From assembly GCA_030141605.1 (NCBI GenBank), contig JAQGDQ010000113.1, positions 515,501-579,500 on the forward strand: DNA of 64,000 nucleotides. The letters run 5' to 3'. Positions 27,486 to 40,600 of this stretch are shown here, piece by piece. The stretch's first letter is position 1. Each line of letters starts with the position of its first letter. Position numbers and translations under genes: made by a program. The DNA comes from Tubiluchus corallicola (Eukaryota; Priapulida; Priapulimorpha; Priapulimorphida; Tubiluchidae). The notes below the pieces were generated by a model that was not told where the DNA came from, did not search any database, and saw nothing but the letters and a program-made list of their open reading frames with translations.

Positions 27486-27514
27486 TAAGTACTGCAGCAG
27501 TGTCTGCATCTTTG
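27486..27514 (+). promoter_or_regulatory. Candidate iron-responsive element in the NRAMP 3'UTR
   Basis: The RNA would fold with a bulged C at 27492, a perfect 5-bp upper stem (27493-27497 TGCAG with 27504-27508 CTGCA) and the hexaloop CAGUGU at 27498-27503. This meets the C-N5-CAGUGN-N5' definition of an IRE. The lower stem is weaker: A-U, one U/C mismatch, G-U, A-U, A-U, U-G. It starts about 55 nt after the stop codon of a DMT1-like gene, in the sense strand. In vertebrates a 3'UTR IRE of this type lets IRP proteins stabilise DMT1 mRNA when iron is low. The motif is seen directly; binding is inferred. Confidence 0.6.
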
Positions 27515-27560
27515 GGTTTAAATCTCGTGAGGTCTGTTTTTTTAAACACAGTTTTTAAGA

Positions 27561-27764
27561 TATGGTTTGTAAGTTGCAAAAATTTATCTATTGATTTTAT
27601 TTTGTAAACTTTACCAATTTTATTTAATGAAAAAGTTTTTGAACGTTTTTAGTATAATAGGGTATGGTTTGTAAATTGTAAAAATCTGTCTATTGACTTT
27701 ATTTTGCAAATTTTGCCAATTTTATTTGTGAAAAATGTTCCTGCAAGTTTTTAGTATAATCAAT
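27561..27764 (+). repeat. Two-copy tandem duplication, 102-bp period
   Basis: TATGGTTTGTAAGTTGCAAA at 27561 and TATGGTTTGTAAATTGTAAA at 27663 begin two similar copies that both end in TTTTTAGTATAAT. It lies just downstream of the NRAMP stop, probably within the 3'UTR. Confidence 0.85.
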
Positions 27765-30700
27765 GTAAATAACCAGACTGGAAATCGTTAAGCAAAATTT
27801 TCGAAGTCCTACTTTGGACAAATCTGTCAAATTGCTAAAAACATCTGGAAATTAACATTTTCTGGAAAAAGTGTTTACATTCAAGACAAGTGCTGAAACT
27901 TTTAGCATTCAAAGTGAAAAGCTGAAGATCAGTTTTGTAGTTTCGAATGATAAAACGATATGACACAGCAATACAAAGTTCAATTGTTTCTTTAAACTAG
28001 GGCCCAGGCTTAACTACACAAAAAATATTTTTTGTTCCAGTTATTCGTTTTACCCAAAATATTTGTTTTTAATCTTTGAAATAATTAATTTTTAATATTT
28101 CCTCACCTCTTTCTAACATTATTAGTTGATCTCGCTTGTTGCCTGAATCAACTTTTGTAATTACATTTTATTACCAATTTACTGTTGTATATGAAATCTA
28201 ATTGTGTTTACACTTTAGGTAAATCATGCTACTTTTTTATTTTATATCATTAAATAGCCAAAAGTGGGTTAATATCAGTTACTCATAATTAATCAGAGAT
28301 CGAATTTTTCTTTCTTTTTGATGATTCCCACGAAACATATTTTTATTTTGTTATATTGTAAAACCTAACGTGAACAGTCTAAATAAAACTGATTTGTATG
28401 TGAGACTTGTAGATGCATACAAAGTATATACAAAATTAAATGGCAATTTACATTAGCAAAAATGCATTATTACTGTGAGTTAAGTAATAATCTAACTAAT
28501 TTGAACTGCTAAATTGAACTTTTATTCAGAATGAAGCTCTCGGAAAGCGGACAATTTTATGGTCTACCAAAATCTAGATTAAAAAAATTGTGCCACTGGC
28601 AAAAAGTGTTAAGATTTTAGTAATCTGTTGAAACGATAACTAATTAATGCTTCCATTTAATCACATAAATTTTCATAATATGCGAGTGACATGATCAGAC
28701 TTAATTTATGTGAAATTAAGCTGAAGAAATAATAGGATTGAAAAACAACAGTAGAGTCACATAATTCAGAACATATGTCTAGTATTCTTTGTATAATTCT
28801 ACTACAGGACTATGTAGGATGGTGACTAAGATCATTTAGTGAATGAAATTATTGATAATTTTTAAAATTTTATTTAAAAACAATCTATTTCTACATGAAT
28901 GTATTAGGTTTATGAATTTTAATAATTTTATACGTAGAAAATATAAAGATAATCAAAATAAGTCCAGCTAATCAGTTGGAACAGGGATTACATTGTATAT
29001 AATGGGTATTTTTAAATGCATACGTTGTTGTTATTAGGTTAACTAATTGAATTAACACTCCAGTCATAGAATGGGTTAAAAATTTGTATTTTGTTTGTTG
29101 TTGCATGTACCCTGTAAATCATACATTTTTGCATGTTTTGTAGTATACTTATGTTGGTTTATATCCTTTAAGACATCTCTGTTTTTGCAACAACATCTGT
29201 TTCGCAAGACAGGTGATATTGTGTATTTTTAAATAAATGTATTAAGCTTAATTTCATTTGCTCTTTGATAATAACCTTATTTATGCATTCATTTCTAATA
29301 CTAGTTACACACATATACACTATATCATGTACGAGCATATGTTCGAAAATAAATGCTGCTGAATATCCAGATTTAAAATCAGGTGATATGAATCTTCAGT
29401 TCGATAGTTAACTAATTACTTCTGCAGTTTATAAACTCTGATGATGACAAAGTCATTTACCTCAGACTCCCGTAACTACAAATGTGCCAGCTTTGTCTGT
29501 TACATAAGCAATGGCAAATAAACTTTATCGTCTTCACTTTTGTGATACATCCGCTCTTGTCAAATATTTTTACTATAAAATCGCAGAATATTACTGTTAA
29601 TATTACCGATATTGCTTATCGTGCCCAAAAAAGTGTACCAGTTGGATGCTAATGCAACATAAACTGTTTATAGGAATACAGTGTTTCATACCTGTAAGTT
29701 TTATTCAAATATTCACAACTACGAGCAATGAGAATCCATCAAATACTTTTCTATTGAAAAATTTTGAATACGATTGTATAAATGACTACAATACTGTACA
29801 AAATTACAGTACAAAAACTGATATTATACAAAATGCATATCCCAACGTGATCTACACTTGTTATTATGTGTCTAGCATTAAAACCTCAATAAATAAACAC
29901 ACATTTACCTAAAAGGCACAACCAACGGTATCAATAAATACAGCCCAGCCTAACTTCATTTTGTGCATAGAGGCAGCCGACAAATCATTACTTGCTAACA
30001 CTACTACAAACCAACATTCGATAAAATTTGTCTTGAACAAATGTGGAAAGCCAGCTAAAAATATAATTGCTTTAACGTGCCCGGATTTTAGGATTCTAAG
30101 AAATTCGTTATCTTACAAATAATACTTACAAATGATACAAATTTTTCACAAATAGCCAAAACTGAATTTCCCCCAAATACATGCAGCTGATCATAATTCC
30201 AAAAACGTCCCAACATATGAAAAGTACTGTTTGAAATCCGATACATTTGCATAGATTTATGAAAATCAGAAGTATTTGAATATCATTTACAGCAGGTTAG
30301 AACTACAAGTGAGATCTATGTACACAAAGGTGATGATGTTATTATCTACTATCACGTGAAAACTAAATCTTAAATTATAATTAATAAAATGACATAGTTT
30401 GTGTAAACTAAATACCCGATCTTGACTATTTTATCTAAAAAGTGATACTATGAAATTAAATATCAGTTTGCAAGACCGTAGAGACTATAAATGCTACCCA
30501 CAAAAAATGGTATCTAAAACGATTAAAAACACAACCTAGAATCACATGATAATCAAACATATGATAATATAAGACATAATTAAAAAAAAAACTATAAACA
30601 CGTTTAGTAATATTATTAATGACAATATTAGTACAATATATATATTTTTATATACAGCACCATTACATATAGTTACTCAACTTACTAATGTTTGATTATC

Positions 30701-31668
30701 ATCTTGAGTTACGTGCATCATGCACATATACCAAAAACAAAAGCTTCATTTACTACAGCCGTATTTCTGAATTTGTAAGACTTTTGAACAAGAAACGTAA
30801 AATTACCTAATAAAAACACAACTCAGATAATGCAATAAAATAAACTGCTTCCCTGAAACACAACCTCACAAGTAAAAAAGCTTTTGTACAGCTATTAACA
30901 AAATAAAAACCATTGCACAATAATTCTACTCGCAGTGGGGACTTATATTACTACACAAGCTACCTTATTAAATTTTAGTCTAGGCCACAAAAAAATTATT
31001 AATTAGTCTTCCAGCAATATTCGCATGGTACTTCGTCAAACATTAATCATCGAGGCAATAGCTAACAACATTGGTGTCAGAAATGGGATCACTTTCTACT
31101 AACTGGGAAAATAAAAAACCTCGTGATTCGTACTTTAGCTATAGTCCTAGGATTTTGGACTACAACTATACCTAGGATAGCTGTAATCATTATGATGTCC
31201 TATAAAAGAACAGGCGCTTAAAAAAATAATTTTTATGCAATTACTGGTTAAGGATAATCTTTCTATATAGCTATTGGAACCAATCTTTTCCTTAAAATGT
31301 TTCAGTGATTATTATAACATCTACAGTCTTTACATGCTTTCAGCACAGTCTTACAAAAAAACTTCAACGGTAATTTTTTCCACTTTTCTTCCAACAGAAG
31401 TCAGCATACGAATAAAAATTAGCATTAAAATTCACGATTTCCTACATAAACATATTGTACCCTCAGTAACAATCTAGATTCTGATTACAGTCATTAAAGC
31501 TCAGTTCGCACAAGTTTGGCCACTCCAGGGTTTTTCAAAAGAATAATAATGCACTTCACCTCACATGGGTAGTAGAAAAAAGTTCAGTTAATAACTTCTG
31601 TGAACAGCAGATAAAAGCACTTAGTCAATTTCCTAAATCATGATTGTGCGAGAGATCTTGACACTATT
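27765..31668. other. Convergent intergenic region between NRAMP (+) and integrin beta (-)
   Basis: AT-rich DNA with no supported gene. It should hold the 3'UTRs and poly(A) sites of both flanking genes. Open frames here are short and without recognisable motifs. Confidence 0.5.
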
Positions 31669-34600
31669 TCAGTTGCCACCATAAGTTGGGTTCTTGAAGG
31701 TTGAAGTCGCTTGTTTATAAATAGGGTTCTCTCCCTGAAAACAGATTACAATAATTTTTATACAAGTCTATTGATTTAGCGGTTAATCACCATATTTACT
31801 ATTCAAAGTGAAGCAAAACTAACAGACTGCACATTAATGCATCTATATCCATATAAAAATAAAGTTAAACACAAAAAATCAATTACACAAAAACACTAAT
31901 TATTCAAAAGGGTTAGACTTCCCCGTTAAGTACATAAGCCTTGCAGAAAACCAGGAGAGAAGAGGAATAGCCAGGAAGCTTTAGAAAAAAGTGCGGCTAG
32001 TCCTACTATCAACCACAGTTAACAATATCAACAGAAAAATGGAAAAATGATTTACCGTATCCCACTTGGCGTTTTGTCTTTCTTTCTCAAACTTTGCAAA
32101 TTCTCGCCGATCATGTATCGTCGTTAATAATTTCCAAATGAGTAAAAGAGCAAGACCTACGGCAACGATACCACCGACGACACCGGCAATAATGGCAGCT
32201 ACGTTAATTGGTGGCGGACATACCTACAGGCAAAATGCAGCAGAAGTTACATAATATGTTTTAATGTAACTTTATTAATAATAATTTAAAACTTAATGTA
32301 CTTCAAAATAAAATAGCATTCATTCTGAAGAGAACGAATACAGTGAAAATAAATGAAGTTTACAAGTAAAGATACTAAATTTTCTTTATTCAATGTTACA
32401 GCACTTACAAAAAAACAGAACTTGAACCTGACACAGTCAAACCTTGTTATACTGCCTGCAAAATGACCAGGAACGAAACGGCTGTGTTCAAATATGTGTA
32501 GAAATCACACATTATACCACCTCCTGTTACCAGTCATCCGCCAGGCAAATTAATATACATGTTCACTAGGGAAATACTGCCAACAGTCTCAATTAGCATC
32601 AGCAGCTTCTCAACATAATGCCAGCTGTACAAGTCTACTACATGCTCTGCTGAGTCGCCAACTTTGGCCAGACATCACAATATAAAACATGTTATCATGT
32701 TTTGATTGTTTGCCAGTACTCAGTACATCGTACAATTACCACAATATTACGAAGTCATAAAGGCAACTGACAAGAAAACACATGATCTTCTTCCGCAATC
32801 AAGAAATGTGATATCTGCGTGTTTTCTGAGAATCATCCAAACAAATAGCAGCAAGAAATTTATAGTTGTGACAATCTTTTTTACATAATACATGTTTAGT
32901 GGGGCAGTAGATGTTCACTACAGTCTATTATATAGTTGAGTGAATGACATGTATATAATGAAAACAAAAAAATTCTTAATAAACATGACTAATTTTGAGT
33001 TTGTCATTAATAAACACATAACACCAAATTTCTTCTGGTCCGAAAGTGAGGGGCATAAAATGGCTTAACAGTATTATCATGTAAACATGATTTTCCATTT
33101 TAACGCAATTTTTTCTAAAGTGACAAAATCGATTCTGCATGTAATTCTGATTAAAACTGCATAACAAAATGCTGCACAAACAGCTTACCTTTGTTTCTTG
33201 TGCTTGTATAAATATCACGTCTGTTTGCGTGTCGTTGTACTCATAAGTGAAATAAAATGTGCAACCGTCATCACCTTTAAACTGACACAATCGTCTCCCT
33301 TCCTCTAAATCTTCTACAAAAGATAATGAAAACAAAGTTCACAAATAATAATACAAAGTGAGATCATATGAAAATAAAAGTAAAGTCACATGACTCAATA
33401 TACCACGTATATGCCTCAATATGCACTGCCACGTAAGTAATAAAAAAAAACTGAAAAATTAGCTCTCAAGAAAATTTTTACAAAAATGAGTGAATTTACA
33501 AGGTTTTCAATTTACTGTGTAAATGAAGAACAGCCACACAAAAATGAATAATCTGCTGTAAAACTAGCACACACCACATTAAATTTTATATTAACACACC
33601 ACAAACACTTGACAACCATTTACACCTATCATATATCAATAATGTACAGTAGACAGATAGAAAAGATAATTCCAGCACTGTCCCAAAACAGCAAACACTT
33701 GAAGCAAAGAATATTACATAAAAAAATCAGAACACGTGCAAAAAATTATGTACAAGTGGCAATTTTTATGCTCTGCAGTATTCAGGAAATTATGAATAAT
33801 GCAAGCAATGCTTTAGAGCTCCTTGTTTAGTCTTGGCCTACCATAAAATTTTTGCAATTTATACACAAATAATGTTACAACAATTAGCAGGGATGCCACA
33901 TTAAGCAAGTAGCAATTTATTTTGTTTGGGACACCACATTAGTAATAAAAAGATATTAACATTGCATTTTAATGATAAAGGTACTTTTATGGCTTGCACG
34001 AATATCTAAAATTCACAGACTAATTTATTTTATGTTCAAATTAAATATCATAATATTACCCGAAACTTTATCCACCTTTACAATTGTAAGGTTAGAGCAG
34101 TGTTTGTCACACTCTTCCTTTGTCTTATAATCCCCGCTTTCATGCACGACGCATTGTACACAAGCTCTGTTCTCATCACACTGGCCTTGGCAAGTTGGGC
34201 AATCCTCGCATGTCGGTCCGCGGAAGAGACTGTCCGGGTCGCACTTGCAACGCCCACATTCGCATACACCGTGTCCTAGTAGAAGGTACAGATTTGGAAA
34301 GGTAACATTTTGAAACACATGAGAAATACAAGCTTTTTTCTTCAAAATTACTTTATTATCAGAAATAAACTACTTCAAATATATACTGATAGTTATGAAA
34401 TGTATCTCAAAACAAGAAGTCATTTACATGTTAATTATACACTTGTTTTGAAAGTGGATCCTTTTAATAAACACTAAACGTCAAGTCAAGTAAGTTACTC
34501 AATCAAACAAACTTATGACAAGATAATAATTCTCTTAAACACAGACCTGCACAATATTTTCCATTGGAAGCCATACAAGTTTCATTGGAAGACGGACACT

Positions 34601-37600
34601 GGCAACGATCACCAGCGTACTGCGGCAAACAGTCGCACTTCCCGCAGAAACATGACCCCCTGCTGGATCCACCACAGATCAGGCCATTGTAGACGCCACA
34701 GGAAAAGTTGTCACATTCGCAGTAGTCACCCCAGACCTTCTCACCAGGGTTCTGATAAACAAATGAAAAACGCTTAGAAAAGACTGAAAGCAAAACTCAT
34801 TTTTACCAGTTAGTACAAGTATGCATCTGTATCCATCTATTATAAAGTAGATGTCATCATTTTCAGAAGAAAATGCACATCTATTGTTAATATAAACGAT
34901 AATCGTCATACTATCAATCAGCTAATACAGTTGCCTAGCATTCTTGTGTAAAATACAAAACATTGAGCACAAGCCTGCTGAGTTTTTGCACCTCCCTTTA
35001 CGCGATACTTTGTGCCTAATCTTTCATTCCCACAAAATAATCTCATTTCCTGCTTTTTCCCATGACTTACACTTATAAACTTTAAACTGTATTACTGATA
35101 ACCATTTTAAATTTTGTTTCTTTTGATTTCTAATTCTAATAATTTTGTTAGCATGTGTTGAAAATCTAAAATTATTTATTTCTGTGATTATCTTACAAGT
35201 GTACAGCAGTCTCTACTAGTAAGTAAGCAACCATTTTCTGTTAACGTATATCGGGAAACCGTAATCAAAAATACTCACGTCTCTCACGTAGCACTCACAT
35301 TCTCCACATATGCACTCGCCACGTCCGTAGCACACGGGTGCGTTAGTGTCGTTTGACAACCGGCAGGTTATGTCGCTGGCATCTCCAGCATATTTCTCTG
35401 CATCACATTCACAATGTCGACCCTTGAATCCGGGTGGGCAAGAACAAATACCGCATTCATACGTGCCAGTGCCATTACAATAGGGGCTATTCGGTTTTTC
35501 ATTTTCCGGTTTCTCACAGTCACATTCACAGATGACATCTAATTTTATCACAAGCTCCTCATTGATGTTGACTGGCTTGATTTTCAATTCCGTCTTGCCG
35601 TCCTTTGGACAGCCATTGACAGTAACAGTGATATCAAAGTTAACCTGAAAGAGCAAGTCACAAGTTAATTGTATTTATTTGGCTTCCTAACTACCAAACA
35701 GTGAACACTAGTGGTGAGACATTTTCACATTTGATTAATAGGAAACGAAGTTGATTTGTAATTGACCATAATCGGTTTTTAGGAATAAGAGATAAGTAAT
35801 TTCGAAACTTTAAGAGAAGGAACACGCACGAAAACTTTGTGCTTATATTAATGAGAAACTTTTGCACTATGGAGGTGATATAGGAGCGCCATGTTACTAT
35901 GCAAAGGCAGAGCCATAGAGGGAATACTATTAGATTTTACCATAATGATGGCTATATTTGATGTACAGATTTTGTGGATTTTCCAAAAGATAAGTTGAAA
36001 ATGGTACTGGTAATACAAACTATTTGCACAGACAGTTGAAAAAATATGCGATAACTGAAAATAACTTAATCTCGAATTGAATATTACTGATTAAATTGAC
36101 TTATTGGTCCCACCAGTACTGTACATCACGTACAGCAAACCCAGAACACTTATAGATTGGTGGGCCCTTCGTTTTGACTTGCTTCTCATAATTTCTTATC
36201 GATGATTTTAGCAGTGAAAATCCTTCCATTAGAAATTGAAAAACATTCTTATGTACTCTTTCGAACTGCACATATAATTATGCCATTTGCAATTTGCAAA
36301 ATCAATATAACACAATTTCTTTTCTAGATTTTACGGATAAACTATTTGTTCTAACTATAACATTTAATGATTCTAGGTGAGTTAAGACAGATAAAACTAC
36401 TACATACCGTATCCCCTACTTTGAGTCCCAGGCATTTGTTGCTGTCAACCACTTCCGTACCTAGGCAGCTGGTTCTATATTTCACTGTCACATTTTCTGG
36501 TTTATTGTCTGTTAATATCAACTCCGAGCGAATTTTCTACAAAAGCAAAACAAGACCTGTACTTCGACACAACTTAGCCATAACAAACAATAATAACAAA
36601 GTGCTAAAATAGAATTTGATTCCAAGTGGCTGGCCACCAGGAAATGACAAAGATAAGAGACGATAATAACATGGTCTCCTTGGAATTAGTCCTGTAATAG
36701 ATGTTACAGGAAGCAAAATGGTGTAAAAAACTTACACACATCTACAGAGGCAACATCACAGAACCTCACAAGTAAGCAAAAGCAAAACGGTACAGCAAGT
36801 CTCTTCACAGAATGATTTTGTAATTTTCAGTTTATGTTCAAGAAGTACTTCACGTCCAGCAAAAAAAGAACTTTTTTCTGATTCTTTGCTGAATATTGGC
36901 TTCAAACTAGTTAAAATTTGTATACACCACCTGAAATCATACACGAAAACTATTTATAGCTCAACAGTTTTTCAACATTCAAAACCTTATTACTTACATC
37001 GTAGTTTTCCTGCACAAGATCCACAATATTTGAAGAATCATTCGCAAGAATTCCGGCGGTTGATCCGTCAATCAATTTGCGCAATTCTTCGTACACATCG
37101 ATCGTATTCTCCGTCACAGCAAAAATCAGGTTCACAGACTTTTCCTTCACCATGCTGATGAGTTGACTAATAGAGGGGTAGTCCTAAAGTAGTCATAATA
37201 ATCAATTACACATTTGTGAAGGCTAAACAATAAGCAGGGGAATGCTAAATGACTAGCTAGGAATTTTGTCAAATCTCATCATGGTACACTACACATTTCT
37301 AAAGTTTGCAGTATGCTGTCCCACTTCTTAAAATTAATCTCAAGTGGCACATATTAATTACAAAGTACATTTTTCTTTTCTGTTCATGTACTCAAATGCT
37401 TTTTTCTCCAATTTGAGATTCAAGTTATTTGGCTCTATAACTGCTAGAAACATGGAAGATACTATTTTGAATGCAATCAATCTACTAGTCATAGGCTGTT
37501 GTAGATCAAAACAAAGAACAGTGAAAATGCAAAAAATAAAACTAGACTGTTATTTATAACTAAGTCATAAACTTAAGATTACATCGAGACCCTTCATTTG

Positions 37601-40600
37601 ATACACTACAAGCTAATATTTTTCAATACTGGGAAAATATCTGTGCCCGACCCACCCATTTTCGGTTTTTCCCCTAGCAGAAAGTTTTTCACTAAACAAA
37701 TAATTCATATTCAACCATGCACAAGAACTTGACCCACCTAGTGAAATATCAAAAATTGCAGCCCTAGCTCAAAAACTGTGTCAGCAGACTACAGCCTAAA
37801 GAAAAATAAATGAACACTCGTCCATTCCATTACTTTTGACCCGGCATTCTCGGATGACACATAAACATCGTTTATTTTACCTAAGGTTGACCCACTTAGG
37901 TATTCTGTACTGTATTACAGAATATTAATTATGAAGATTTATAGTAAAGCAAATCCAAAAGCGTTAGATACAGGAAAACATTCACATACCAGCTCTGTGC
38001 TCATTGTGTACTCGTTGTTCCTCATGTGGCAGTGACCATCATTGGGCTTCACTATCCCTCCCAACTTGCCATCGCCGGCATAGTGAAAACTGGCATCCGT
38101 AGAAAAGATTACCAAATGCCGTGCCGCCTTCCGCCAACCAATCTCGTTTTCACAAGCGATGGCTTGAATTAGAGCGTCCATTCCGCCTTCTGGTGAATCA
38201 AGATTACCAGATACGGGGACCTCATTCACTTTTTTCTAAACAGAAACACAAAAATGAGTAAATTTACTAGTTGCAATGTTAATCTAAGATGTATTCGCCA
38301 TACACGAGAGGTAACACAAAAAACATTAAGCGTTTTCAAAAATGATAATTAAACCTGTCGATCAGTTTAACACACTGACGTCACGCCATTATCCTAGGGA
38401 TTTTTTTCCAATTGCCGAGTACGAAATAACACGTAGCAGCACTGTAGCTAGCATACGATGCGGAAAATGTCTGCTCGAAATTAAAAATCCTACAGTATTA
38501 TGCCATGTCACATAAGTGCAAAGTGCATACACAAGCAGCAGCCAACTGCTAGAAAAGGTTTTGGATAAGTTGACGGACTGACAAGCTTTCCTGAGCAGGT
38601 TATATTGGCACTTTCTCAACTAAGCTTATACTCATTGCAGCAGTGGGTAAATCGCCACCTTGTTACTAGTACGAGAATAAAAACTCATGGTTAACAGTCA
38701 CTGTGTTAGAAGCACTAGCACTCTTTCCTTTAAAGAAGCGGGCAAAAGGGGAAAACAATTAATAATAAAGTAAAAATAAATAAAGAATAAGTAAGAGTGT
38801 GTAACATTTAATGCAACTCCATGTCATATAGAAAACATTGGTGTGGGGTTTTTCGGCTTAACTGTACAAAAATAGATGCTTCTTTTTTCACACAATCTGG
38901 CACCCTGCAAGCAGAAATCCAGTACTCAATGGCAAAACCTACTTAATGTGGGTGGGAGTGACAGGACCAAAACCTAATTAACTATCAAGTCTTATCCTCT
39001 GGCATTGGCAAGCATGTGAATACATCCCCAACTAGCTAAACAGCCATTATCCCTACTGCGAATAAAATCTCTTAGAGCAAGTATTTAATTCAGCAATTGC
39101 ACATACATTCGCTGACCTATGTTGCTCAAGTGTTGATCAACATTGGTTGCAAAGCAAATGGTAGCCATTGGGAGGCCTACAACCTATTAAACAACATTCA
39201 ACAGCAATTCACATAAAGACCTAAAACACAATATGTAACACAAACTAAAATGATTCAAAAAAACTTACCGCAAATAACGGAGTATCTACAGTCAGCGACA
39301 AGTGGTTTTTGAAGCCATAGGGAGCAGCACAACCTGTGCACGGCTCGTTCAGTTTATCTGGCACAGTGCTTACGTAAGGCATCACTGTCTTATCTACAAA
39401 CGATCCAAAACCCAGACGGAAATTCTTCGTTATTTCTCTCATCTTGTCAGCTGTAACAATGAAAGCTTGTAACTTAGTTTGAGAAACTTATGCTTGTGGC
39501 TTTCGTAGTAAAACTATTGAAATTATTGCTGTACGGTCCACGGCACATTGTAGCTAGACGTTGTACAATGTTTTCCTTGTAAAATCTATTTGTCAATGAA
39601 GATCTTGGGAATTATGAAGACTTGAATAATAATGTCAAAATACACGTTGTACTTAACGGAGTTGAAGACAGTAGGATCTCAGTAAATTATAAGATATTTA
39701 CTGTTGGGCATAATTATATTAAAGAAACTAAATGTTTTAACTTAAGCTAAATTCAATATTTTCACTTGGTAATATTATGTATTATTACATTCGTTTGCCT
39801 CATACTTACTAGATTGCGACTGTCTTTTTCATTAAATTTTATTGCACTTGTCTAATTGTTACATAGATCCTAATTGTACACTTTGTCTTTCATGTATTGT
39901 ATTTGTATTACCTCTGTAACCACAGGACTTTTGTATCAGTTTTACTGTATGTCCAAAGGTTGTACAATAAATATGTTCAAACTAATAAAAGCTTAGCAGT
40001 CTAACAATTACTGAACCCACGATTTTGATATGTCATCAAATCGTGTGCATATTCACACGCCATAATACCAAGAATTGAAATTCAAATATACTTAACTACA
40101 ACTAGAATGGAAATTCAGAATTCAGACTCCTTAAAGAAATGGAATGCACCTGGTTGTGTATAAAGTTCATGTGAAATTAATTTTGCTGCTCATGCTTACA
40201 AATGTAGTAATATGCACAGACAAGTTCTTTTTACAACAATCCTCTGACAGAGAGCAAATCACTGCATTTTATTCTTTTATTTTTTTCTGAAACCTAATAA
40301 TAACAAAATTCAGAAATTACTGCAACTTACGTAAATATGTTTAACAGCAGCAATAATAATCAGAGTAGTAACTCAAAATCATTACAGCTTTGAAAGGACT
40401 GGTAGTGAATTCAAATTAATTAAAGTAAACAAATCCACAAATGATGAAAATATAAAAGTTACTAGTTAAACCATACCAAGCAGATCACCGAGCGCAGCTA
40501 CTCGATCCTTGTCATCTTTCATGGAGTTGGACAAGTCCATAAGATAGTACAAGTCAACAGGGTAGTCCTCAGCTTGTCGATACTGCATGGTGATTGTATA

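Noticed and set aside
32437-32530. Pogo/Tigger-like end (CAGTCAAACCTTGTTATAC)
   Set aside because: Only one terminal-like end was found in the integrin intron, with no partner and no target duplication.
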